Assembly: GCA_903824495.1 (NCBI GenBank)
Contig: CAIJXB010000060.1
Coordinates: 19,963-83,962, forward strand
Direction of reading: 5' to 3'
DNA from: an uncultured Chlamydiae bacterium
GTDB lineage: Bacteria; Chlamydiota; Chlamydiia; Chlamydiales; Rhabdochlamydiaceae
Length of the DNA stretch: 64,000 nt
Part shown: in pieces, positions 17,780 through 26,894 of the stretch
Numbering within the stretch: the first letter of the stretch is position 1
Layout of the letters: every line of letters begins with the position of its first letter
Made by a program: the position numbers and the translations under genes
The notes under the pieces: model-generated
What the model was told of the DNA's origin: nothing
What the model saw: only the letters and a program-made list of their open reading frames with translations
Databases searched by the model: none

Positions 17780-20700
17780 GTAAGCCCCTTGGCAAAGTAG
17801 TTATTTAGAATAGCGGCCATTTCCTTAACATTTGGATTCATTAGCATCGTTAAGTGATTTCCTTTAATTTCATGAATTTCTATTCGATTTTTTACCAAGT
17901 CTTTCCATGAGGTTCCTAATGAAAGATCCTCTGTTTGAGTGAATCTATCCTGAGCCTCAAAGAATAAGATTTTTCCGCTATATGGCTTGGGGTGATACTT
18001 AGCTAAGGCCACCCAGTGCTTTGTAATAACTTGGAAAATTTGCTCTTGTTCGGAAAATGGGAGTTTTTCCAGCCCTAAGCTATTCATCAACATCGTAGTT
18101 TTTTCTGTTAATGAAAGCTTATTGATGTCATTCACAAAAGATCTTTTTCTATCAAAGAGTTCTACTAGGGTCGATAGCATACTAGGTATATCTGAAGCTA
18201 AGGGGAGGATTCCAGGCCTCATGATATCAATAAGACAAAGTAGGTTAATGGTCTGATTAGATTCAGTTAGTTGCCTAGCAATTTCGTAAGCAACCAGCCC
18301 CCCAAAAGAGGATCCCAAAATATTATAAGGCCCATTGGTTTGTATGGACTGCATGATTTTAATATAGAAAGAAGCTATATCCTCAATGGTGTCATAAGGG
18401 GCAACTGATTGTATTCCGTAAATTGGCCCGTCATATGATAAATTGGCCACGAGAGAATTATAGCAGAATACATGGCCTCCGATGGGGTGGATTAGAAAAA
18501 GAGGGAGGCCAGTGTCGTTAGACTTAAATTTGACAATATTTTGATAAGAATCGTTCTTGTGTAGGCTGGATTCTTGCATTTTTTCGGTAATGATATTCGA
18601 CAGTTCTGCAATTGTTGGATATTCCAATAGGGTTTGTATTCTGAGCTTAATTCCAAAATTCTCATGGATTTTTGATACGATCTGGATAGCTAATACAGAA
18701 TCACCCCCAAGATTGTAAAAGCTGTCATAAATACCAACAGAGGATCCTAGAAAATCTTGCCAAAGGTCAATGAGGTGTCGTTCAATCTCATCAGAGGGAA
18801 TAATTTGTGAATTTGCCTTTTTGAGAGGGGAGGAGATATCATTTTGATCTTGAATATCAATCCAGTAACGTTTCTTTTCAAAAGGATATGTTGGTAGAGA
18901 CACTTTTTGAGAACTGCCATCAGCATTAAGCACTTGCCAGTGAATAGTGGTTCCTGAAGTCCAAAGTCGGCTAAGAGAGTTAAGGAACACCGCTAAATCA
19001 TCGTTTTGGTCAGTTGAGTCAATGGAGCGCAATAGATTATTGGGAGAACTGTTTAAAAAGGAATTCCCCCCAATTCCGATAAAAAAATGGTTGGGATCAT
19101 TAAGAAACTTATCTAAAGATAGTGAGAGGTTTGGCTCATCGGCAATGTCGTTGGAAGGTTTGTACTGAGAAATGAGAGCCTGCAAAGCAGCTTCCAAGGT
19201 AACAGAAGAAGAAAGAGAGCTGGTAAGTAGTTTATTGGGAGTAAAGTCTATGATATTACCAGGGAGGACACCTAATTCTATCCATAGTTTTGATAATGAG
19301 TAAGTTATGATAAATGAAATGCAGTGTTCTATAAAAAGGTCTTTCATTTGCGTTGAGGTGTATTCTTTAGACTCTGATTTAGGATAGAGAATGCTTTGAA
19401 AATCAATATGGGTAAGCTTTTTTAAAAGGAGCAAGCATGTATCAACCGTAGCTCTGTAAAAAGGCACTTCTTGATATAATCCTGTTCCAACGCTTATAGA
19501 GAGAAGTTTTCTAGGAATTACAAAAGTGACGTTCGCTCTAGAACTCGATCCGGGAAAGCCTATAGAAGGTTCGTTTTTAGCGAAGTCCAAAAGAGAGGAG
19601 GTGGCTTCTGTGTTATCAGAAACTATAAAAGCTTTTCTACAATCAAAGCGCTCACGTCCTTCTTGCAAGGTATACGCAATATCGGAAAGCGAGATTTGAG
19701 GATTACTTTCTAAGTATGCTCCGAGATTTCGAGCCATGGTCTTTAGTGCAGTCGGAGTCTTTGCAGAAAGAACCAACAGATAACTAGATTTTTTCGAAAC
19801 TGTTAAAGGTCTTGAAGGGGGTTCTTCAATAATAACATGAGCATTAGTTCCTCCTATTCCAAAGGAACTTACACATGCTCTGCGGGGGAAGAGGTCCGTT
19901 GTCCAAGGAACTAGTTGAGTATTTACATAAAAAGGGGTGTTGGAAAAGTCTATATTTGGATTGGGAGCATTAAAGTGTAGTGATGGCGGCAACAATTGAT
20001 TTTGTAGGGCAAATGCAGTTTTAATGAATCCTGCAACTCCTGCTGCCTCCATCAAATGACCGATATTACTCTTTACGGATCCAATGGCACAAAATTGTCT
20101 TTTTTGTGTGTGTTCTTCAAATGCAAGATTTAATCCTTGGATTTCTATAGGATCTCCGAGAATGGTTCCAGTGCCATGAGCTTCGATATAAGAGATTGTT
20201 TCGGGGTTGATATTCGCCATCGAAAGGGCAGAGGTAACAGCCTCAGATTGTCCGTCAATACTTGGTGCAGAAAATCCTATTTTTCTAGACCCATCGTTGT
20301 TTACACCATATCCCCTAATAATAGCGTAAATATGATCACGGTCTCGTTGAGCATCCTCTAATCGCTTTAAAAGAACAACTCCTCCTCCAGATCCAATGAC
20401 TGTACCGGAGGCTTGGCTGTCAAAAGGCTTGCAGCGGCCATCGGACGAGAAAATCATTCCTTCCTGGTACATATATCCAGCTATTTCAGGAATAGAAATT
20501 CCAACTCCGCCAGCTAGAGCGAGATCACACTGATATGTAAGTAGGTCATTGCAAGCTTCGCAAATTGCTACCAACGAAGTAGAGCAAGCAGTCTGAATGT
20601 TGAGGCTAGGCCCTTTTAAATTTAATTTGTAAGAAACTTTTGTAGTAAGGTAGTCTTTTTCATTTGCTAGATGAATAAAATAATCGCCTAGTTTTCTTCG

Positions 20701-21123
20701 TAAGTTCTTGTTAGGAAATATGTTATTCAGAAAATAATAATTTATGCCAGCGCCTCCATAGACGCCAATTAATCCCGAATGTGAGGCAGGGCAATATCCA
20801 GCATCTTCTAGAGCTTCCCAGGAAAGCTCTAGAAATAGTCTATGTTGAGGATCTGTAACTTCCGCTTCCGTGGGATTTATTTCGAAGAAAGATGCATCGA
20901 AAAGATCGATTCCTCCCAGGACCCCCTTTGACTTGATGTAATTTGAGTCATTAAGCATTTCAATAGGGATGCCATTTCTTTCTAACTCTTCGTTCGAGAA
21001 ATGAGATATTGAATCAACTCCCTTACAAAGATTATCCCAGTATTCCCGAACATTGTTAGCTCCAGGAAAACGACCTGATATGCCAATAATTGCTATGGAG
21101 TTTTCATATGTTTCATCGGTCAT
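17776..21123 (-). CDS. Polyketide synthase: KS - degenerate AT - ACP - TE
   Basis: Single PKS module of 1115 aa. KS (about 5-430) is complete: Cys in TACSTSLVAI near 179, His in EAHGTGT near 318 and KSNIGH near 355. The region 445-790 has the length and flanks of an acyltransferase and ends in the typical SLPTYPFEKKRYW linker, but GQGxQ is replaced by a PRKLLSI segment near 537 and GHSxGE by FTPNKLL near 628, so the catalytic Ser and oxyanion residues are gone. ACP (about 775-855) has GGDSV near 807. The C-terminal thioesterase has GSSFGG near 938, Asp in LLCLID, and His in GNHL near 1090. No KR, DH or ER. Malonyl loading must come from elsewhere, for example the FabD enzyme. Overlaps the upstream A-PCP gene by 11 nt. 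Confidence 0.9.
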   Translation of the reverse strand: MTDETYENSIAIIGISGRFPGANNVREYWDNLCKGVDSISHFSNEELERNGIPIEMLNDSNYIKSKGVLGGIDLFDASFFEINPTEAEVTDPQHRLFLELSWEALEDAGYCPASHSGLIGVYGGAGINYYFLNNIFPNKNLRRKLGDYFIHLANEKDYLTTKVSYKLNLKGPSLNIQTACSTSLVAICEACNDLLTYQCDLALAGGVGISIPEIAGYMYQEGMIFSSDGRCKPFDSQASGTVIGSGGGVVLLKRLEDAQRDRDHIYAIIRGYGVNNDGSRKIGFSAPSIDGQSEAVTSALSMANINPETISYIEAHGTGTILGDPIEIQGLNLAFEEHTQKRQFCAIGSVKSNIGHLMEAAGVAGFIKTAFALQNQLLPPSLHFNAPNPNIDFSNTPFYVNTQLVPWTTDLFPRRACVSSFGIGGTNAHVIIEEPPSRPLTVSKKSSYLLVLSAKTPTALKTMARNLGAYLESNPQISLSDIAYTLQEGRERFDCRKAFIVSDNTEATSSLLDFAKNEPSIGFPGSSSRANVTFVIPRKLLSISVGTGLYQEVPFYRATVDTCLLLLKKLTHIDFQSILYPKSESKEYTSTQMKDLFIEHCISFIITYSLSKLWIELGVLPGNIIDFTPNKLLTSSLSSSVTLEAALQALISQYKPSNDIADEPNLSLSLDKFLNDPNHFFIGIGGNSFLNSSPNNLLRSIDSTDQNDDLAVFLNSLSRLWTSGTTIHWQVLNADGSSQKVSLPTYPFEKKRYWIDIQDQNDISSPLKKANSQIIPSDEIERHLIDLWQDFLGSSVGIYDSFYNLGGDSVLAIQIVSKIHENFGIKLRIQTLLEYPTIAELSNIITEKMQESSLHKNDSYQNIVKFKSNDTGLPLFLIHPIGGHVFCYNSLVANLSYDGPIYGIQSVAPYDTIEDIASFYIKIMQSIQTNGPYNILGSSFGGLVAYEIARQLTESNQTINLLCLIDIMRPGILPLASDIPSMLSTLVELFDRKRSFVNDINKLSLTEKTTMLMNSLGLEKLPFSEQEQIFQVITKHWVALAKYHPKPYSGKILFFEAQDRFTQTEDLSLGTSWKDLVKNRIEIHEIKGNHLTMLMNPNVKEMAAILNNYFAKGLT

Positions 21124-22975
21124 GTTTTTCTGGTTTTTTAAATTTGCTGAAATTTGATTTTCTTTTGTCTGATTTCATGGGGTCTACACTTGAATTTGGG
21201 GAATTTTTCCCCTTCGATAAATGCAACGCTAGTTGAGATATTGTAGGATATTGAAACATGTCCGTAATTTGGACGTTTGCATCGATGGTGGATTTGATAA
21301 GGTCTAAAACATCTAACATAAGGACGGAGTTCCCTCCAACATCGAAAAAATTGTCATTTATACTAAATTTCTCAGATTTTAATACAGATTGCCAGATCTT
21401 CAATATGTTTTTTTCTAATTCACTATAAGTTTCTTTTGCGTCGGTTGATAGAGAGTTCTCAGGGAGAGGTAAAGCCTTTCGGTCGATTTTACCATTGAGG
21501 GTAAGAGGAAATTGAGATAACTGCATGAATTGAGATGGGACCATATATTTTGGTAAAAGGTTGCTCAAAAACAAGCGTAGTTCATGAGGGGGTACATGCT
21601 TGTAAGACGAAAAATAGGCGATTAGTGTCTTTTCTCCTGAAGAGCTGTCGTTTGCTATTACTACGGATTCATCAATTCCAGGAAATTGAGAGATGGTATG
21701 TTCAATTCCAGCTAATTCAACTCGATATCCAAGTATTTTTACTTGATAATCGATCCGTCCTAGGAAATCTATATTTCCATCTGGTAATAAACACCCGAAA
21801 TCACCTGTTTGATATAGGAGGATGGGAGGAAGTTCATTTATAGATATGGAAAAGAATTTTTCATTTGTTAGAGATTGGTTGTTCAAATACCCTTTTGCAA
21901 GGCCAGGCCCTCCAATGAATATCTCTCCTTTAGCTCCTAAAGGACATGCTTTTAGGTCCTGATCTAAGATGTAAACAATGATGTCTTTTAAGGGCTTTCC
22001 AATATTGATCTCATGAATTTTAGAGTCTCTTGCATCAAAGATAGTTGATAGAGTGCCACCAATGGCATATTCTGATGGGCCGTATTCGTTATATAACATT
22101 GCATTGGGGGCTACTTTTGAATGTAATATTGGAATTTGCTTAGGCATAGATTCTCCCGCTAGGCTAACTTGACGTAGAGAGGGGATATAGTCGATTCTTT
22201 TCAATATAGCTAAGTATAGAGAGGGAACGCATATGATAAAGTTGACGGAAAATTTAGCTATCAATGCAATTACGGTATCGATATCGACCCTAACCTGGTT
22301 ATTGGGTAAGCAGATTTTCCCTCCTAACGCAAGCGTATAGAAAATTGTTAGGATGCTGGGATCAAATCCAATAGAACCGAGCATTAGTGATACTGGGTTC
22401 TTGATATAGGGATCTTCTCTAGCAACTACAAAGTGGGGAAGGCTGTCATGGGTGAGCATAATACCCTTGGACTTTCCCGTTGAGCCAGAAGTATATACTA
22501 TGTATAAAAGCTGCCCTGGTTGTATCGGGAGTTCGTGAAAACAGGTCGCAGCATTTTTCCAGACAGGATCAGTATCTATAGGCAATACTTTACATCCTAA
22601 TTTAGAGAATCTATCAAGGAGGTGACTTTCTGTTATCAAAAGCGATGGGGTTGCATCTTTGATTATATAGTCCAAATGTCCGATCGGGGATTCTGGGTCG
22701 ATGGGGAGGTATACTCCCCCAGCTTTTAATATTCCCAAAAGCCCAATGATTAAGTTCGGATGATTCGTCAGACTGAGGCCTATTACTTTTCCTGAACCAA
22801 CACCGAGAGCAAGGAGATAGTTTGCAAATTGATTCGATTTCTCATCCAATTCCTTGTAAGTTAGAGAGATATTTTCAAAGACCACAGCTGTTGCTAGTGG
22901 GTCATGTTCTAATTGGTTAGAAAGTAACGAATAAATATTGTTGAATTTACGAGAGACGCTTTTTTTGTCAGGCAT
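21113..22975 (-). CDS. NRPS loading protein: adenylation - PCP
   Basis: Stand-alone adenylation domain plus peptidyl carrier. Core motifs seen: LTYKELDEKSNQFA, LKAGGVYLPIDP, YTSGSTGKSKG near residue 165, NEYGPSEYAIGG near 297, YQTGDFGCLLPDGNIDFLGR, and NGKIDRKAL (catalytic Lys near 496). The Asp that anchors the substrate amino group is kept (GFDPSIL near 203), so an alpha-amino acid is expected; I cannot name which. PCP has GGNSV near 548. There is no condensation domain, so it can only load a starter onto the PKS. The frame extends to a TTG at 23026, but that overlaps the MFS gene by 35 nt; ATG 22975 is preferred, with only a weak ribosome site. Confidence 0.88.
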   Translation of the reverse strand: MPDKKSVSRKFNNIYSLLSNQLEHDPLATAVVFENISLTYKELDEKSNQFANYLLALGVGSGKVIGLSLTNHPNLIIGLLGILKAGGVYLPIDPESPIGHLDYIIKDATPSLLITESHLLDRFSKLGCKVLPIDTDPVWKNAATCFHELPIQPGQLLYIVYTSGSTGKSKGIMLTHDSLPHFVVAREDPYIKNPVSLMLGSIGFDPSILTIFYTLALGGKICLPNNQVRVDIDTVIALIAKFSVNFIICVPSLYLAILKRIDYIPSLRQVSLAGESMPKQIPILHSKVAPNAMLYNEYGPSEYAIGGTLSTIFDARDSKIHEINIGKPLKDIIVYILDQDLKACPLGAKGEIFIGGPGLAKGYLNNQSLTNEKFFSISINELPPILLYQTGDFGCLLPDGNIDFLGRIDYQVKILGYRVELAGIEHTISQFPGIDESVVIANDSSSGEKTLIAYFSSYKHVPPHELRLFLSNLLPKYMVPSQFMQLSQFPLTLNGKIDRKALPLPENSLSTDAKETYSELEKNILKIWQSVLKSEKFSINDNFFDVGGNSVLMLDVLDLIKSTIDANVQITDMFQYPTISQLALHLSKGKNSPNSSVDPMKSDKRKSNFSKFKKPEKHDR

Positions 22976-22991
22976 GAAATATTTTTTCTCG

Positions 22992-24323
22992 TTATTTAGG
23001 TAGATCTGACGGTCTAATTTTTTCAAATCTTTTATATGGGAACCACGAAATTGATACAGTCAAAAATGAAAATATTACTATATAAAGAAAGTGTAGCTGG
23101 AAGTGATTATATAGTATTATAGCGAGAGATGCAATTAAGAATGCTATCGTGTCGGCAGATGCAATAAGCCCATATAACCTTCCTTGTTCATGGATAGGTG
23201 TTACTTTTGAAAGTAAGGCAAAAATAGTTGAGCAGAGCAATGCATTTCCAAGGGCATGAAAAAAATAACATAGAGCAAGTAAAGTAGGATGGCCTTCGCT
23301 TATAAAGGGAACGATTATAAAGATAGGTAAGAGGGATATAGACGAAAAGTTATAACCGAATACAATCATTTTTTTGTCTGTAATTCTCGGGAAAATCTTG
23401 AGAATAGCGATTCCAAATAAATAACCACATGAAATTGCAACTGCTGTAAATGAAAATGTAGCTACATCGAAATCTACATACAGCAATAAAATGACATACA
23501 AAGAGATTTCCCAAAGTAAAAAAGAGAGAAGCGATTTTTTTATATAACCCTTTCTTAAATCTTTGAATATTAATGATATTTCATTTTTTATCGCGCTTGA
23601 GATGTTCGGTTTGCGTTTAGTTTTTTCCTTTTGAAATGAAGGGACTTCGTCTCGGATATCTTTAAAAAGGAACAAGCAGAGCAATACCAAGGCAGCAAAA
23701 ACAAACAAGGAAGATAAGATAGATTGGTCACTAGTCAAAGCTTTATTACTTAAAATCAAGAGCAGGTATGCGATTGCATACGCAGAGGTAGATAGCCCAA
23801 ATGAGAACCTGAAATTTTTATTCTGAGTATCAGCTACCGCCGCCCAGGCTAGAGGAGTTGTATTTCCAAAAGAGCATTTCAGAAAAATTATTAGAAGAAG
23901 AGTTGAAAGAGAAAACCATACCTTTTGATCATATAGGTACAGTATTGCCAGTGACACAAGCGATAAGACTAAAGAAATAAGCAAGCTTTTTTTCCTACAG
24001 TATAAATCAGAAAAAGCTGCTTGGATAGGAGCTGCAATCGTTTGTAGCAGAAGAGCTCCCAAAAACAAAAAGAACTGAAGGGAATCTGCTTCAGTTGAAC
24101 TAGAAAGGTTCTCGGTTGTCTTTTCTGAAGGCAAAGATCCATTACTAGCAGATGAAAAATCAGAGATTTTTGTCTTTTTACCGAAACTTTCTTCGGAAAT
24201 AATGGGGGAGTTCTCAGTTTGAGTACGAAAGGATCTAAATATTAGGTTATCGCAAACCACATCACCCAATATAAATGCCAATATGATGGGCAAATAGCTG
24301 GTCAATATTCTTATTTTGCTCAT
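22992..24323 (-). CDS. MFS transporter, probable exporter
   Basis: 443 aa with about 12 hydrophobic helices and the loop motif FSDLYCRKKSLLISL between helices 2 and 3, typical of the major facilitator family. Between helix 1 and helix 2 there is an unusual ~35-residue Ser/Glu-rich insert. It is the first gene of the biosynthetic operon, 17 nt ahead of the A-PCP gene, so product export or self-resistance is the natural guess; substrate uptake is possible. A sigma70-like promoter lies upstream at 24444-24473. Confidence 0.75.
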   Translation of the reverse strand: MSKIRILTSYLPIILAFILGDVVCDNLIFRSFRTQTENSPIISEESFGKKTKISDFSSASNGSLPSEKTTENLSSSTEADSLQFFLFLGALLLQTIAAPIQAAFSDLYCRKKSLLISLVLSLVSLAILYLYDQKVWFSLSTLLLIIFLKCSFGNTTPLAWAAVADTQNKNFRFSFGLSTSAYAIAYLLLILSNKALTSDQSILSSLFVFAALVLLCLFLFKDIRDEVPSFQKEKTKRKPNISSAIKNEISLIFKDLRKGYIKKSLLSFLLWEISLYVILLLYVDFDVATFSFTAVAISCGYLFGIAILKIFPRITDKKMIVFGYNFSSISLLPIFIIVPFISEGHPTLLALCYFFHALGNALLCSTIFALLSKVTPIHEQGRLYGLIASADTIAFLIASLAIILYNHFQLHFLYIVIFSFLTVSISWFPYKRFEKIRPSDLPK

Positions 24324-24443
24324 GAGCGTGACCTAGTTTGTAGTTGCCCATAGTTCATAATAAATTATGGGTTATTTTCAAAGTCGAAACATTTTTCGTT
24401 AGGCGCAAAAAACCACTTAACTTACATAATTCTACATATTTGT

Positions 24444-24473
24444 CTTATATTTAATAATATGCGTTCTTGTCAA
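24444..24473 (-). promoter_or_regulatory. Candidate promoter of the NRPS/PKS operon
   Basis: On the minus strand TTGACA (24468-24473) is followed after 18 bases by TATAAG (24444-24449). It lies about 120 bases upstream of the MFS start, the only good promoter-like pair before the five-gene operon. A CCCATA/TATGGG inverted repeat near 24343-24368 lies in the leader. Confidence 0.45.
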
Positions 24474-24503
24474 CTATTCATAGTTTATCGAATGTCGGTG
24501 TAA

Positions 24504-24683
24504 AATGGGCAATTTATCATAGCAGATCGTGCTTTCAGAGAAAGATTCAATGGACGGTTTAGGGAAGAATGCTATACCAATATAGAAAAAGAAGATAAAA
24601 TGGTCTTGTTAAAAACCGCAGATAACCGAGCTTGGCTCGCAGTGGTGTATGCTAGTAATAAATATAAGGGTTTCGATGAGATT
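24504..24683 (+). pseudogene. Fragment of IS3/IS481-type transposase C-terminus
   Basis: The plus frame reads FIIADRAFRERFNGRFREECY, which resembles the conserved FNGRxRdEc motif of IS3 and IS481 integrase domains that surrounds the catalytic Glu. No start and no upstream integrase domain are present, and after about 15 more residues the match fades. It is a short leftover of an insertion element, ending where the next gene begins. Most of the 24324-24675 interval is otherwise promoter and leader. Confidence 0.45.
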
Positions 24684-25524
24684 TAGAAAAATATTGCTCT
24701 TGTGCATTTCTCTAGTTATTAGTTGCTTAGCTTTCTTGGCATATGAAAGAAGTTGCTACAATATAGTTCCTAAGGAAGAGCTGGTCTCAATCCGAGAAAA
24801 ACTTAAAATTTTAACCCCCCAAGAAAAAGAAGACCTTACTGTATTTATCGATAAAGCTATTTTATTCTGCCAGTACCCATACGTTCTAGTTGGATATAAA
24901 CCCATGAGCATATGCAATGTTACTCTGAACCTGGAGTATTTGGATGTGGGATGTAACATCCCTTTTTGCGAGGCAATAAAACGTGGCTACCTAGTCTGGA
25001 AAAAGTATGAATCCCTTTTCCCTCAAAAAAAGACCATTCTCACTGATTATTATTTATCTGAAATCGAAGAGCAGAAAGAAATGGCCTTAATTTCGCTTAA
25101 ATTATGCAGTTCGAAAATCGAAGAACATTTGGCTGACTTTTGTGAGGTTTTAGGAAGAACCTGCAAGAGCTCCGAGATTCTAGATATTTTAACTCATCCG
25201 GAGCATAATGACTTTCATGCAATTATGGACCGCGACCGATTATTGGGAATTTTATTAGGATTCGGCCGGAATAATGCTTATTTGTACGAACAAATTAGAT
25301 CATCTTATGAGAAACCATCTACTAAAGATCCCTTGGGTCCTTTAACTAATGAATGGCCTTATTGGCCTAGAAAATGGCGCTTGCCAGGTTTTGCCTGTGA
25401 TTCTACTACAGAAGAAACCAAACAACTTAAAAAGCATTATCAAAAAGCACGCAGGATCATTCGTTGGACCTACTTCAATAGAGACAACCTGGAAGTCACT
25501 CTAGCCCTATTAACACAGCCTTAA
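24676..25524 (+). CDS. Exported protein, module copy D
   Basis: Divergent third member of the family of 10328-11284 and 12296-13303 (282 aa). N-terminal signal or anchor RKILLLCISLVISCLAFLA, then GYKPMSICNVTL (the GSKPM motif), a VWKKYESLF cluster and GILLGFGRNNAYLYEQ. The start at 24676 has AAGGG five bases upstream; the frame has an earlier ATG at 24649 without a site. The stop overlaps by 4 nt the end of the convergent zinc-ribbon gene, unlike modules A and B where the pair is divergent. Function unknown. Confidence 0.65.
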   Translation: MRFRKILLLCISLVISCLAFLAYERSCYNIVPKEELVSIREKLKILTPQEKEDLTVFIDKAILFCQYPYVLVGYKPMSICNVTLNLEYLDVGCNIPFCEAIKRGYLVWKKYESLFPQKKTILTDYYLSEIEEQKEMALISLKLCSSKIEEHLADFCEVLGRTCKSSEILDILTHPEHNDFHAIMDRDRLLGILLGFGRNNAYLYEQIRSSYEKPSTKDPLGPLTNEWPYWPRKWRLPGFACDSTTEETKQLKKHYQKARRIIRWTYFNRDNLEVTLALLTQP

Positions 25525-25895
25525 CGAGGACGAGGTTTTTTGCACCTATCACAACGAGTCGGATTGCTTATGTTACTATTCCACCACCCACATTCGCATT
25601 GCCAAAGATTAAAAATGTTGAATTCATCTGCCTTTACATAAAGACCGCTTGCGGAAGAAAAGACAGCGGGAATAGCTATTGCGCCACCGTTTACATCTTC
25701 GACGTAGATTTTTTCTTGGTAAAAATGAAGCTTGTTCGACTTAAGGAAAATTTTCCCTTCTTCAATTCGAGAAATTGAAGTGTAGGCATGTCTGTAAAGA
25801 TTTTCGATTGTTGTTTCATTTTCATCTGCACAAACGAAAGAACCAATCGCACTAAAGCTCAGAAATGCATATTTCACTATCCATGATTTGCTCAT
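25521..25895 (-). CDS. Secreted protein with C-terminal zinc ribbon, module copy D
   Basis: 124 aa, paralogue of 9925-10347. Signal peptide (VKYAFLSFSAIGSFVCA), conserved middle (ISRIEEGKIF, YVEDVNGGAIAIP) and C-terminal WQCECGWWNSN..CDRCKKPRPR, again two C-x-C/C-x2-C pairs fit for one zinc. The tail WQCECGWWN resembles RanBP2/double-zinc-ribbon fingers, and the basic end is new. Convergent 4-nt overlap with the exported partner gene. Function unknown; co-occurrence in three or four places makes a functional pair likely. Confidence 0.7.
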   Translation of the reverse strand: MSKSWIVKYAFLSFSAIGSFVCADENETTIENLYRHAYTSISRIEEGKIFLKSNKLHFYQEKIYVEDVNGGAIAIPAVFSSASGLYVKADEFNIFNLWQCECGWWNSNISNPTRCDRCKKPRPR

Positions 25896-26053
25896 AATGT
25901 CCTCCGATATTTCGGTAGGAAAAGGTATAGATGTAATGATTCCTATTTGGCAAGATTTTTATTGCCTTATAGAAGTTTTATGCATGACGGAGAGCTAACT
26001 CTGTAAAAGGTGATACCTCTTACGAAGTCGTTTTAAGGTGTCCTTCTATCCTG

Positions 26054-26197
26054 TTATCTTATAATCATTTTTCGCATGAAATACGCAAATAGAATCCCAA
26101 TGAAAACTCCAAGAATCATCATTGGGATGCCCCAGAAAAAAAATCCGATCATTCCTCCAGATGCTCCACATAGAATCATTCCTAACAAGATGTACAA
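26054..26197 (-). CDS. Possible small membrane protein, 41-47 aa
   Basis: In frame after the stop of the gene at 26237-26689, the minus strand encodes a glycine-rich hydrophobic peptide (GASGGMIGFFFWGIPMMILG, then VFIGILFAYF and a basic MRKMIIR end). It starts at TTG 26197 or ATG 26179; neither has a clear ribosome site. It would span the membrane twice. It may be a real small protein or the decayed tail of a longer 4-TM protein. Confidence 0.35.
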   Translation of the reverse strand: MYILLGMILCGASGGMIGFFFWGIPMMILGVFIGILFAYFMRKMIIR

Positions 26198-26236
26198 TTT
26201 TACGGATTTATTTTTTTCATTTTTGTATTTTTTTGT

Positions 26237-26689
26237 TTAGTTGAATGAGTTAGCACTAAATATAGACTCTATCAATAGAAGTGCCATCATGGAAATAGTA
26301 AAAACAGCAAATAGTGCGATAGGGCTAAGTTTTTTTGGGGTTTTTCCGATTGGTTTTCTAAACATTTGCCAAAGAGCCAACGCTGAGATAATAAGCAATG
26401 GAGGGCTGCAAATAACCAACACCCAATGAAAATGGGGTATAGTAAAGAGTAAAACCATAATCAATATTAAAGATATGCCTAAAAGTGCAGGAGATGCAAT
26501 GCGAGCGATTCTAAAAAAGCGAGAACCTCTAAAAGATTTGCCAAGATCTTCCACGCACACCAGGGGCAATAACATCCATCCAATACATAAACTAAAGATC
26601 AGAGCACCATACAGTAAAATCATAGAAACTCCCCAAAATAGAAGCCAACCCGTGGACTTTTGATAACCTAACACATACAAAACAGCCAT
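26237..26689 (-). CDS. 4-TM membrane protein, module copy D
   Basis: 150 aa with four hydrophobic helices (WLLFWGVSMILLYGALIFSL, ALLGISLILIMVLLF, WVLVICSPPLLIISALAL, IALFAVFTISMMALLLIE). It sits downstream of the copy D zinc-ribbon gene in the same orientation, the place held by the 4-TM gene in module A, and shows weak similarity in the third and fourth helices. It lacks the leader hairpin of the other three. Paralogy is probable, not proven. Confidence 0.6.
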   Translation of the reverse strand: MAVLYVLGYQKSTGWLLFWGVSMILLYGALIFSLCIGWMLLPLVCVEDLGKSFRGSRFFRIARIASPALLGISLILIMVLLFTIPHFHWVLVICSPPLLIISALALWQMFRKPIGKTPKKLSPIALFAVFTISMMALLLIESIFSANSFN

Positions 26690-26894
26690 TGTTTTGTCAA
26701 CCGTATTTAACCGCCAAATATTAAGATCTTTTTAAAAATCTCTAATGGCGAAATTCATTTCTCTCTTTTTTCACAAGACTTGCACTGCCACTGCGGGGAA
26801 AAGTATTTTTCTTCTTACAGAAAGCCCATTTTCAGTATTATCCATGGCTTTAAGACCATAAAAAAATTCTTTGGGATGATAAGGGGGAGGGGAA

